Source: Calliopsis andreniformis (Eukaryota > Arthropoda > Insecta > Hymenoptera > Andrenidae). From it: a DNA stretch of 64,000 nucleotides. The notes below the pieces were generated by a model that saw nothing but the letters and a program-made list of their open reading frames with translations, was not told the DNA's origin and did not search any database. The position numbers and the translations under genes were made by a program. The stretch is taken from the NCBI RefSeq assembly GCF_051401765.1, contig NC_135071.1:12440961-12504960 (forward strand). Reading direction: 5' to 3'. Below, in pieces: positions 1 through 11,485 of the stretch (positions within the stretch are counted from its first letter, which is position 1; each line of letters opens with the position of its first letter).

Positions 1-205
1 CCCGAGTCAAAGGCAGCAGAGCTACCAGAATAAGTCTCAAGTTAAACACAGCGAAATTAGTAGATAAAGTCCCAAGTCAGACAGAGCGAAGTCAGTAGAA
101 TAAGTTCGAATTCAGACTTACATAATGTCCAATTCAGAATTAATAACTCTGAAGCGAAGTCTCAAATACAATTTCATTATCTTTGGTTTTTGGCATACGT
201 TCCAT
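1..205. repeat. Right half of dispersed palindromic element (family B)
   Basis: This stretch carries tandem variants of AGTAGAATAAGTCCCAAGTC followed by an ATTAATAACTCTGAA block. The same order is seen in the right arm of the complete copy at 8704-9219 and in the copy at 46675-47279. The left arm would lie outside the window, so this is a partial copy. It has no coding content. The family is described under the complete copy. Confidence 0.7.
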
Positions 206-3200
206 AAATCATAATTACAATTATCTAAGAGTGTAAGAAAAATATCAGCTTTTTACCAAAGCTTGAAATATTGAAATTTTTCACGAGACAAAGTACTGTT
301 GATGAATAATTAGAATAAAGTGTTCGTTTTCGAAGAGGAAACATCATCCGAGAAACGAACGGATGGAAGAGGTGCGATTCTTCGCGGAAGTTTGACTGAT
401 AATTAACTAGATTTACCAAGGGTTGCGAGTCAAAGTGTGAAGTCGTGTTCCAAGTCTTTCTGCACTTCGACGCTCCACTACGCTGGTTAATAACAAATGA
501 GCCGAGCTTCTCCCCTTCACTTTTGTTATAATCGGAGACACTTGCTCCCTTACAGTAACTGTCTACCGTCCTCTATTATTCAGCAGATTCGTTTGAACCA
601 TTCTAAACATCGCTAGGACGTGCTTTCTCTTTCCAGTCTTGATATCTCAATTTTTGTTCGCATTACGCCTGAGTTAATCCTGCTGTTTCTCTCGCGTCAC
701 TTTAATTTAAACGTCAGTCACGTATCCATAATGTTCACTTTGCATCTGTGCTAGCTGTCAGTTAACAAGCACAGTTTTTGGATTTATACCTTCCGATCGT
801 GTTAGACACCAGGATAGCTGCGCCGAATTTATGTTCAGTCGGATCATTATAATTTCAAGGGAAAAACATAGGACTTGACGAAGCAGGAGCTGTCTAAGAG
901 CCATCATAAAGGGAATTTATAAAATTTCGTAATGTAGTATTCTGATTCGTAGACGCTCCTTCTGCTCCCAGTCAACTCTTTACCCGACTGATTTTTTGCT
1001 TTTAATGCGGAATATGATTAAGTTGGCGGAGGAACGTCATTTCAGCTGATTCACTCAGCAAAACGAGTTGCTCTAATTCTGAGAATTTCTAACGCGACAG
1101 TACGTCACTTTTTCTTCACTTCTTTGGTACATTGACAAATTCTAAAGACATTTCTCAAAACAGTAAAAATTGCGTTAACGGGCGACACCCTGAAGCGTCA
1201 ACAAATATCTAAGGAACGTTTTTCGACAGTTTTTCATAGGTAACTGACAGATGAAAAATTGAGTACCTTTTAACTAATATAAATTTTAGCATCAGTTTTA
1301 TTTTTCAAGTTTTTGAAAGTAAAAATTCCACAAAATGCTCGAAATTGCAAAATATAAATTCGCTGTTCCTGTAACCTTTATTGTTAGAACATCGATTGCT
1401 GGCTATTACATTATGCGAAGATTGAGAAGTCTGAAATAAGAAACTGTTGTTGATTCACAAGCTGGAAGTTATTATCTACAATGTAGCCTATAGTTTTTCG
1501 AAAATTTTAATAATGGTGGAAATCATCTTTAATCGCTTATAAAAAGTCAAATAATTGAGATATAAAAAAACACACACACTACATTATAGACAATAGTTTT
1601 TACTTTATGAATCACCAAAAGTTTTCTCCTTCAGACCACCCAGTTCGAATCTAGTGTGACAGTCAGTGATGGATGTTTTCCTCGAAGAGAACAACGAATA
1701 TAATTTCGTAATTTTATAATACTTTTATTTTTTTAAATTGAAAAATAAAAATAGTACTAACATTTACTGTCCCGAAAAACAAAATTTTTTCATTTGTTAG
1801 TTATAGTATGAAAATATATCTGAAACCATTGCTTATTTTTTGATGCCTCAGGATAGTGTCCCCTCTTAAGCTTATCCACAACTTTTCTAATAAAGTAGTT
1901 TATCTTCGCTGACACATGATTTAATAATCACGCTAATTCGATGGTCAATAATACAAGGTATACTGGTATTATCGTTCAGATCGATATGAAGCCATGTCCT
2001 CTTGTTGCAATATCATAATTGTAATCCATGACGTGACGCATGAAATCTAGGGACGAAATCGTACACTGCTGCAAGTTCATTTATCGATCAGCCTTGTTCC
2101 AACTATTTAATTCCTTTTTACAAACCCTAATATTTCCCTTCTGAATAATTATTCTACACCAATGCTCTGTAGACACACTGCAAGCCCACTAACGAAAATT
2201 AACTTCTCGTTCAGTTTTCCGCGACTTCTGTTACTTTGTTAACCCTTTCCTTCTAAAATTATCCAACAACTACAAAGAAATGTTTATATTTTAAGCACTT
2301 TGAATGGTAAATATGTGCTTCGTGAAAATGTACTAACATTTTCAGAAAATTCAACTCTTTGTTTTATTCGTTGCTATATCTTAACAGTAGCAATTTAAAA
2401 ATCTTTAAATAAGACTTTCATTTCGATTGACGTGTAGTTATATGACTACGTGGAGAAAGAATGGTTAAGTACATTATTAAGCTGTGTAGTTTCCATTATG
2501 TATATTATAAAAATCGTTATATACTTAGGTTTAGCTTTCTACAGGTAGCAACAGAAGTTCTTGCAGTACTATTCCTCCAAAACCATCGAAATTGTAGGGA
2601 AGGAACTTGATTGCTTTCCTTGTTAGCGTTGCATAAATGTGAATGGTTTTATGACTGATAACGAGGATATCACTTTGCGTTCGTTTACGTAACGAAGTAG
2701 ATGCCTTTATTGATATGCAATTTCACTTATCGCGTTCGCTTTATGACTATACTGTTTTATAGGCGTCGACATTCATGAGAACAGTATAGTGAGAGGCAGA
2801 TAACAATGAAATAATATTTATCGTCCCATAGAAATATGTGACTACCCCTGGACATTAATCGCTAAAAATATACTCTCGTTTAATTATTTCCAAATTCGAA
2901 GAAAAGCAATTGCTACCGAGCAACAATTTGAAAAACAGATAAACTAATTAGAGATGACTTCGTTTGACCTCACTGTTTGCATAAGGGGGGATGGAACGAC
3001 GCCTAAGAAGAAAAATGGCTAAATTAGGGTATATTTCGAGGTGTAATTTGCTTCGATAGAAAGATTACAGGGTGCAACAGCGCGTCCTGAAAAACTAGAA
3101 TTCTTATCAACGCCGAGGGGGGTGATCCGCGGCGGATCCATAAATCATGATGATTCGCTTTATGGTATTTACAGTTAAACTAAAATTGACGGTTGCCGAG
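206..3200. other. AT-rich non-coding spacer
   Basis: No ORF here has coding character or recognisable protein similarity. The sequence is AT-rich with scattered homopolymer runs. A lone terminus-like motif, TACAGGGTGCAAC, occurs near 3064-3076; it matches the left end of the element at 16878. A TTAACCCTTTCC motif near 2239 resembles a piggyBac-type end, but no partner end was found. Nothing else is supported. Confidence 0.6.
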
Positions 3201-3480
3201 CGTAAAAATCAGTGATTTCGTTACCACTATATATCGAGGGATAGACACGCTCATTGGCTAGGTGGTGTTCCGCCCCCGCAGCCCCGCCAATCAGACCAGC
3301 CGCTCTCTCTCATCGATCCAGACCATCTACACTATAGTCAGCCGCCATGCTCAACTTGCCCATTCCCCTATCCTTCCCTACCGTACACCGATCTGAACTA
3401 ACAATCTGTAAGACCCGCTGAAACAAAGCTCTACGCACCGCTGAAATTGTTGATCAACATTTGAGGTGGACAACTGTGTT
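3201..3480 (+). promoter_or_regulatory. Possible promoter with TATA and CCAAT-like boxes
   Basis: A TATA-like CTATATATCG sits at about 3226-3235. It is followed by an inverted CCAAT (CATTGGCT, about 3252) and a direct GCCAATCAG (about 3287) in a GC-richer pocket. An ATG at about 3348 opens only a short reading frame of roughly 23 codons. The pattern suggests a core promoter and 5' untranslated region, but no downstream exon was recognised, so this is an inference from motif clustering alone. Confidence 0.25.
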
Positions 3481-6400
3481 TGAGTGGTGACACGCTATGC
3501 CAGGAGGAACCATCATTCGGGATCGGTTCTTTGAGCAAGGTCACTCTTAGAACTGAACTCGTTCATTTTGTTTCATTAAGTTCCTTTTTGAACAATTCTT
3601 TCTGATTCTTTCAATACTATTTTGTTGTGGCAAGGTTTTTGATATGATGGAGTATCAGTCTGAAAGTGGGGAAGTAAAGTTGAGGGATTTCCTCACTGTG
3701 ACTCTCTCAAGATTAGTAAAAATATTGGAAATTAATTCTGGGAAAGATACAGATATGATTTTAGTAATATTCATTTGAATAAATATGCAGTGAACATTTT
3801 ATACAAAAATATTACTATTTGTTGTGGTTATGTAATTTCATGTCCAACGTTGTTCTGTAGACTAGTGTGCATGATTTTGGTAACATAGCTGATCTGATAT
3901 GCAAAAGCAAATTTTGTTATAAATCAGACTGTATTTGCTAGGGCGTGACAGATGACTTTTTTGATATCATTTTTTGTTTACGAAATGTAAGCAATAATAG
4001 TGCAAATTTCTGTTATAAAATCGTGAAGAAGATTTAAACATTTTTCTCTCGTTAATTAAACAAGATACCATAAGGAGACTTTGTCACGCCAGCAAATACA
4101 ACCTAGTTTATAAAAAGAATTTGTTTTCCTGTATCAGATCAATTAGGTGATCGAAATACATGACTTCAGCAAATATTCTATATATGTATGTGTATGTATA
4201 CAATAAGTTTTCACTAGTTTTGAGAAAGTCGCAGTAGGGAAACCGCTTAAGGAAAGAGTATTTAACCGTTTGGTAAGGTACCTAATCCAACAAGTAAAAT
4301 TCTTGAAGTCAGAAGTGGCGATGGAAGGACAAGTATCGAGTGTTCGTCTCTCCTAAGACTCCTTTAAATAGTGAAGAAGCAAGAAGCACTAGGGCACTTC
4401 TTTTCAAGAAGAATTGCTTTACCACCCAAGATGCTTAACACGATTCCCCTATTTTTGTAGAGTCAGTCAAAGAATTAAATTAATCAGAGCTTTATTATCT
4501 CCGCAGGACTACTGTTGCTAAATCGAATTTTTGGGTATCCAAATCCTATTTTTATGAATAGAAGAGTACACTTGTTTTCTGAAGAAACTAATTTACCTAG
4601 AATTTGTTCATATCTCCGCAATGACAATGTCAGAATTTACTGCTGAATCTCGCTGACGCAATTCTGTTATTTGTTACGTGAGCTGTATAACTTGATCACT
4701 GTGACATTTCGCAAGGAGAGGGGTGCAAATGCAATGAATTACTCTTAAGTGTGATGGAACGATATTCTTCTGTAATCGTTTCTCATCCATCATAAGCTGG
4801 TTGACAAGAACGGGTGTAGATTTCCCAGACGAAAGGATACATTTTGTTGTCGATCCAGAAGTTGTGTTCCATAATTGAACGATTGATAGTTCATGAAGAA
4901 ACAAAAAGCGAGTGTGTCATGTTTCGCTCTGAAATAGCTTCGAGCTACCTCTACACGTACTTATACGTACAATAGGTGTATATAATTTATGAAATAATTA
5001 AATCACTGTTTTGCAAGTTCCATAAATTCACCCCACAAGTGGGCGAGAAAGGGCATCATTTTTAATTAACAAATATTTTTTGAGATTACGACTTCGAATA
5101 ACGCCTCAACTTCTATCTACAGAAATCACGAATCGTACAGTAGAAAACTTGGATTCCAGATGAATAATTAAAGATATTTGAAAATGAGTGGAAAATATGC
5201 GAGACTTAAATAGACGATAAGAGCACAGCTAATCATCAGAAGCGATTATCTATGCCAGTTCTATCTAGTTAACACGCAGCCTCGTCATTACTGTGGCCGC
5301 AGTAACGGCCGTATATGGCGATGGCAGAGCTCCTCTAATGGAGGTCTGCTTCTACTTACTCGGCCCGCGCACCCTCATCTACGTCACCACCACCCTAACG
5401 ACTGAAATTGTCCTCTTCTGTCTTTTTTTGATTCGTCCTCAGCTCCCTTTCCCTCTCTTCCTTCTTCCCTTCACCTTTTTGCCTTTTTTGCCTTCCACGC
5501 TGTCCATTCACTGGTCTTGCCTTGTCACTCAGCTTTTTCTTCAGTTTTCGCATTCTACTTTCTTATTTGCGCCAAGTATTATATTCAGAATATTCGTTTT
5601 TTTAATTTTGTGTTCTGGTTAACAAAGACAGATACGAGTTCCAACTGTTTCAAATTGTAGTTCTTTCTTCCACCACAGAGAGCTTTGTATTCTAAAGTAG
5701 AGAGGATTGTAAGCCATCAGTTTTTGGCAATTTAGTTAAAATAGGGACATCCTTCGCTTCGTCTAATTTTTCATCCAATTCTGAAACCCGATGTCTCACG
5801 TCATTTCGATCAGCTGGGACGTCCTGTCTTGTCGCTGGCTCTGTCTTCCATTTTCAGTTTCCTTGTGCCTCAGCGACAGCTCTGCTGCGAGACCAGACAC
5901 TACTGTTTGGACCTCGGTTGCCAGGAGCACTTATTAAAATAGAATCCTTCTGCAGCTATTGTGACTTCGTTGCAAGCAAATTAAGGAACTCCTATTGTCC
6001 AGTCTGTACTAACAGCCTGTTGTATTTTCAGTGAATTGGGCATTACCACAGTCACAATTGAAGTTTTTCAATTAATATTTAGGAAGGTTGAATGTAAATA
6101 CTTTATTGTTTAACCAATACGGTATTATTTTATGGCGGAAAAATATTGAATTATTCATTGTTTCCCAATGAAGCTGATTTGTGGTTTAGTATTGTGAAAA
6201 TTTCCTGATCCCAGATTTTCCTCTGTGTACGTACATGTTTTTGCAGTTGACTCAAACAATGCTGATTAAACACATAATTGTGTTTTAAATTTGAGGGAAA
6301 AAAGCGGTACCCTTGCGAAACAAATAATTTCTTTTTAAACATTTCACTCAATCGCTGGAAATAATAGGTTTTGAACTTGGTTTGTTGAAATTTGTACATA

Positions 6401-7440
6401 ATACATAGCGTAATGCGCAATTTAAACGAAGTTTCAAACGCTGACCTCTCAGCGACGGGTTCTGTACGTCGTGGATTTTTATTTTTCATGAACCAGATAC
6501 CATATAATATGAGCTGTACCATGATTCTATTTAGGAGAATTTTTCTAAATAATTTTCTAATAATTATAAAACGCTTATGAATCATTTAATTTAGAAAATA
6601 CAAGGTTACTAATGATATACATACATCTCTCCCTAAAAGTATTAGGATACTTGTTCAGGAAAAGTTATAAAATCAATAATGAGTTGTACTTAATGTTGAG
6701 TATTTTGTTTTGTACCACATTAGAGCATGTTATCCACTGAATGTTTTATCAAGGACATTAAAGAATATTTGTATTGCTTTTCTATTTAGATATACATTCG
6801 CCATGTACTTCTGTCAATGCTTTCTCAATTCTGAGCATTTTGGCTATAAATTTTTACATTGATATTATATTTTTTTACTGTCTTTATAAAATCTTTATAA
6901 ATTTTTAAATATTTACTGGGTATTTCAGAACGAAATACAGTGAAAACACATTTCAGATATAAGTAGGAATGATTTCGAGGATTTAAATAATTAAATGATG
7001 TACATTTACGCAATTAGTGTACATTAAATTTATATTATAAAGTGGAAGTTCATTGAAGATAGCAGGTATTCTAAAATTCTAACGTACGTATAACTTTTAG
7101 TTCGCTTTGTACAGTGTTCCTATAATCGAAAACACTCTATTCTTACAAAATGAAGTCTGTAATTAAAACCTGATGGGTATGCATGATAAAATGTGATATA
7201 TTATTCTTCCAAATTCAGATTTGTACTCTTCTATGTATATCTATATGAGATCTATCAATTTGCAAAGGATGACACCTCTATACCACACAGTACAAATAAA
7301 AAACCAACGTAACAATTCATAACATGCGAGTTTACCTATTTCAAAATCAGTATATTGAAAAACGACAAAATCATGACATACTGACTACAGAAACAGGCAC
7401 CATTTCCTTCAACAAGACGTCTCTACTTCCGAAACTCGTA
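3481..7440. other. Non-coding spacer with a pyrimidine-rich tract
   Basis: The stretch is mostly AT-rich with no supported gene. Positions 5400-5560 on the plus strand form a strongly C/T-biased tract (repeated CTTCCCTT-type runs). Its reading frame gives a low-complexity Leu/Phe/Pro peptide, which is what such a tract would give by chance. The 6.1-6.6 kb ORF on the minus strand has no recognisable domain. Confidence 0.5.
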
Positions 7441-8175
7441 TCTCTGGTTTCTGATCCTATCGCCACGTAAACGAAACAATTTCCATCCCCCCTATGCCAA
7501 TCGACACAATCGCCCAAGGCGAGTAGTGTTTCGGCCGATTGTCCGACAAGTTATTGACCCACTTAAAAAAACAAAATGGGAAGCAGAGTCCACTCCAAGC
7601 GGACAGCAATAGGGTGGCGTTACTAACGACAATTCGAACACGGCCGACACGTCCATTCAGTGGGCCCCTAATTGCAATGGTAGTAATGCATTTAAGGAAG
7701 GATGAGAGCAAACAGCGGATAGCAGGTCGGCCACGTGGCAGGCACGCGACGACACGTGGCACCGACACCCAACTGTAGCTTGTCGCGTTGCCCGAGAAGT
7801 TCTCGAGGCAGGAGGACCTCAGAAGCGTCGAGCGAGCGGAACGTGTCCTCGCGCTGCCCACGGTTACATCCTTCAGGGGCTGCGGAGGGCGGCAGCACGC
7901 CAATATCCCACCGGGGAGATGAGCGCATTAAGAAAATTGAAACGTCGATTTGTCCTCGAAACTCGGCCTGACGATAATTTCATTAAGACCTGGGGGCGCC
8001 TCGGCCCTCGATGCTGGGAGGATAGACGCCGCAGGACGCGTCTCACGGTCGATATTGCTCTAACCAGGGATGATGCTAATTTCGATGGACGTAGCCACTT
8101 GGGCCGCACGCCTTCCGAAGGATCTTCCGCCTGGAGAGAAAAGACTTACATTTATAAAACGTCATAGCATCCTGC
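7441..8175. other. CpG-rich block
   Basis: GC and CpG content rise sharply against the flanks, and overlapping ORFs are open on both strands. That is expected where stop codons are rare. No frame shows a family motif, and several frames are equally open. It could be an untranslated exon or promoter region; the sequence alone does not decide. Confidence 0.4.
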
Positions 8176-8703
8176 TTTCTCATTGCCTTCGAGTCCAGGG
8201 CATCGGCAGTGATTTATGGGATCGGGATATGTGATTGATATCGTGGCTTGCGATCAGACCTAAATGTGAGTAATAGCGATTGTTTTCGGCAGAGGTTGAG
8301 GCGTCTATTTTAGTATCGCCTAGTTCAGAGTGTAGTAATACTGTTAGTCTGAAGTTTGGAAACACTTTGTGCACTGGGGAAAGTAAAGATTTGTTGGTTA
8401 CATGTTTGTATTGTAAATTAACTCTTTTAGGTCTGGACGTTTCTGAGTTATGACGTGATAGAAGGTCTTTTTTTACTGTGAAGTTTGGAGCCACTTTCTG
8501 AATTGGAAAAAGAGGGATTTGATGTTTAAGCGTTTCTTTGTAAATTAACTTTCAGGTTTGGACGTTTCTAGGTTGTGACATGAGAAAAAATCGTTTTTTA
8601 TCATTTATTAGTGGTAGTAGCTTACATAAGTTTCATATAAAATTTGATGATTTTCAGTTTCTATGTTTAGTAGTTACTATTCGAGGACTAATGTTAAAAC
8701 AAA

Positions 8704-9219
8704 TACAAGGTGTTCGACGACAGGGGTCAGAAATTTTAAGGGATGATTTTATAGGCTCGAATAAAACGCAAATTATAAATGATGAAGATTAAATATAATT
8801 TGAGGCTTCGTTGCAGAGTTGCTGATTACTGAGAAGGCACTTAAAATTCGCATGTAATGTGTCTGACTGTAGACTTATTCTACTGAATTCGCTATGTCTG
8901 ACTTTAGACTTATTCTACTGAATTCGCTATGTCTGACTTGTGACTTACTCTACTGATTTCTTTGTGTCTCTTTTGGGACATATTCTACTGATTTCTGTGC
9001 GTCTGACTTGGGACTCATTCTATTGACTTCTCTGTATCTGTCCTAGCTACTGCAGGCCTGCAGTAGAATAAGTCCCAAGTCAGACATTCCCACTAATTTC
9101 AAACGTTTTCTCAACAATTAATAACTCTGAAACTGAACCTTAAACGCAATTTTGTCATTCTATTTTCATATGTAAAATCACCCCCAAGAATTTCTGGCAC
9201 CTGTGTCAGACACTCTGTA
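8704..9219. mobile_element. Complete long-palindrome MITE-like element (family B)
   Basis: The outer ends are imperfect terminal inverted repeats of about 38 bp, starting TACAAGGTGTTCGAC on the left and, read in reverse complement, TACAGAGTGTCTGAC on the right. Both continue into CAGAAATT, and TA at both ends suggests a TA target site. The left arm holds about five tandem variants of GACTTATTCTACTG. The arms meet at a perfect 20-bp palindrome at 9047-9066, and the right arm repeats the unit in inverse. The transcript would fold into a long hairpin. It has no coding capacity. Other copies lie at 1-205, 17728-17960 (left half), 46675-47279 (complete, interrupted) and a trace near 35808-35838. 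Confidence 0.85.
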
Positions 9220-10930
9220 TATTAGTGGTTTAATTTCTGTGAGCCACAAATAGAAACAAAATAATGAGCGTGAAAGGGTTAATTTATGTGTGCCTATTCT
9301 GTTCTTTTTTTTCTTCGAGTAAATCGATATGAAAGGATACTTGAACAGATAATAAGTACGCGAAGAGAAATGAAAATTCAAAGCTGAATGCATGTGAATA
9401 ATTCGAAAAGTACTGTACCTATAAGTGGTATTATATTCTGAATAACGTGCAGCGTTCTTAGGGAAAGTTAATAGAAACGAAAGAATATAGAATGGCTAAC
9501 ACGACATGATAACTATACACGTTTTTATAGTCTACTGCCTTCTTGCATACGCAAGGCCAAGTGTCGTTTCGACCCTTTGCAGTACGCGGAAGTATGAACT
9601 AACGGTGAACCTATCATTGAAAGAAATAAGACCTTAGTAAAAGATGCTCGGGTATAATCATGTAGGATTAACTTTCCAAGCCTGATATTTATTTCTAGTA
9701 CAGCAATATTCCTTTTATGTCACGGTAATAAAAAAGTTTTTACAATTCGATAGGTGTGAAATGATATTAGTATTTCCTTGGCGGGTAGATGATGTCTCAA
9801 TGATATTTAATCAGGTCTACACTTTTGGCTTTTATTCTTCCATAGTGAAAGAGAACAGGCTTCTTCATTTTATTGTTATTAACCCTTACAAATTCTAAAC
9901 CATATTTATCACGTCTCTAAAAAGGAACTATTATTAATTAAAGTTATATAGATCTAGAAGAAGTATTTGTCAAAAATAAAAAGAATGTTAAGAAAGCATG
10001 TAATTGTGAACAAGTAGTACAGGATGCTATTTTATTTAAAGAGTGACACATATCCGACGTGAGTGCTTACTATCTATGTGTTTACTTTTCTCCATGTGTG
10101 TCGTGTTCGAGCAGGTGTACATCTGCCCCCCTGGCCCAACCACGTTCCTCCCTCTTCGTCAAGATACAATCGTGGCGTAAACATATGGTCATAATAATAG
10201 ACTCTTGATTTTGACGAGGGTCGCTCCCTTTGAGTGTCTCGTGATTGTTTCTCTAGTACCTAAACGTAAAACGCGAGGATGGGCGAGCATTAGACGGGTC
10301 GCTTACTGTATGAAAAATGGATTTTGGTTTTGAAAAGAGTATCACTGATTTACATTCACTTCTTCTTTCTACATCTTTACTCTAAAAATGTATAATTTCA
10401 TTTCGTTAATTTCAATATATCTTAATAAATATATAACTGTTTTATTTTGCAAAGCTCTCAACGATCACACATAGAATAATACAGTTGTTGTATCATCATT
10501 TTCTCTTGTCCATATCAATGATTCCTAGCATGTATAAAGAGCAATTAGGTGTGTATTTGTATACAGCGTGCAAAAGGCGTACAAGTTTTGCCATACCCTT
10601 AGAAACAAAATATTCTTGAATAATGAAACCGTATGCAATTAATACAAATACCTTAAAATACACGAGCAACCTTCACCTACCCTTAACCCTCCTAAAATTT
10701 TACCTAGCTCTTGCAGCATTATAAAAAAACTCATTACCATATAACGCAACGATCGAAGCAAAATAGCAAATAATTCGCTGGCCAAGGGAACTTCAGATGG
10801 CGCCAAACATAAGTATCGACTACCATCGGCTAATACTTCCACCTGGGCGTTTGGTTGAAGGGGTCTCACCTAGGATGGTGGTTATACTTCGCACGACATA
10901 AAATATATCGAGAAGGAGTTTCCTTATCCG
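9220..10930. other. AT-rich non-coding spacer
   Basis: No gene, RNA or clear repeat was identified. Isolated GGGTTAA (about 9259) and TTAACCC (about 9880) motifs resemble piggyBac-type termini, but they face away from each other and do not define an element. Confidence 0.5.
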
Positions 10931-11380
10931 GGAAGCGGTACACGTGTGACCCGTATGTATCTCGTTGTACATGGACGAGGGGATGAGACAGTGGTACGTG
11001 TACAGGGGATCAAGCTAACGGAGCAGACAGGAGCACGGACCATTCCCCATCCGAACTCCATCGGAACTTGGCAATTCTCGCGTTTAAGAGTTCAGTCACG
11101 TACACCTCTGCACCCCACCTCGCCCCGCGCTATAACGCACCCACCAAGGAATTGCTTATGTTTTATAATCGTCCACGATCACTCCGACCTCCATCTTCAC
11201 GAGCGCGGGAGAAATATTTTTACGTGGGAATATCGTGCGATTCTTTCCTTAATGCTTCGATAACTGATCCATAGGCCTGAAACACACTATTGAATCGATA
11301 ACAGTCTGCTGAAACTCCACTAAAAAAAATATTAATAATTATTAATATTTTCGCAAAATTGGAGTTCAAAGTTTGTAACT
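10931..11380. other. Moderately GC-rich non-coding block
   Basis: Two overlapping plus-strand frames are open at 10946-11274, with Pro/Arg/His-rich translations and no recognisable motif. I see no splice-site pair that would give them coding sense. Confidence 0.35.
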
Positions 11381-11382
11381 TC

Positions 11383-11485
11383 AATACTATCTTATGGATT
11401 TCTGTCTTCTTAAACCCTTATTTTTAAGTGAAAGATTCTTTCAATATCCTTTCTTCTTCTTGAAAATATAAATTCTATATTTTTT
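11383..11485 (+). repeat. Dispersed repeat family T, copy 1
   Basis: The core AACCCTTATTTTTAAGTGAA followed by CCTTTCTTCTT and GAAAATATAAATTCTATATT recurs with small changes at about 40130-40235, in amine-oxidase intron 4. Similarity runs for roughly 75-100 bp with indels. No end structure was recognised. Confidence 0.6.

Noticed and set aside
1630..1660. AGTTCGAATCT, resembling a tRNA T-arm
   Set aside because: No acceptor stem, D-arm or anticodon stem could be folded around it.
5293..5622. 109-codon plus-strand ORF resembling a membrane protein
   Set aside because: The hydrophobic look comes from a C/T-rich tract that encodes Leu, Phe, Pro and Ser whatever its function.
6151..6585. 144-codon minus-strand ORF that might be a transposase fragment
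   Set aside because: I found no DDE/D triad, no helix-turn-helix motif and no terminal repeats nearby.
7457..8167. Several overlapping ORFs of 78-148 codons on both strands
   Set aside because: They share one CpG-rich block, overlap in most frames, and show no motif or splice borders; the openness follows from low stop-codon frequency.
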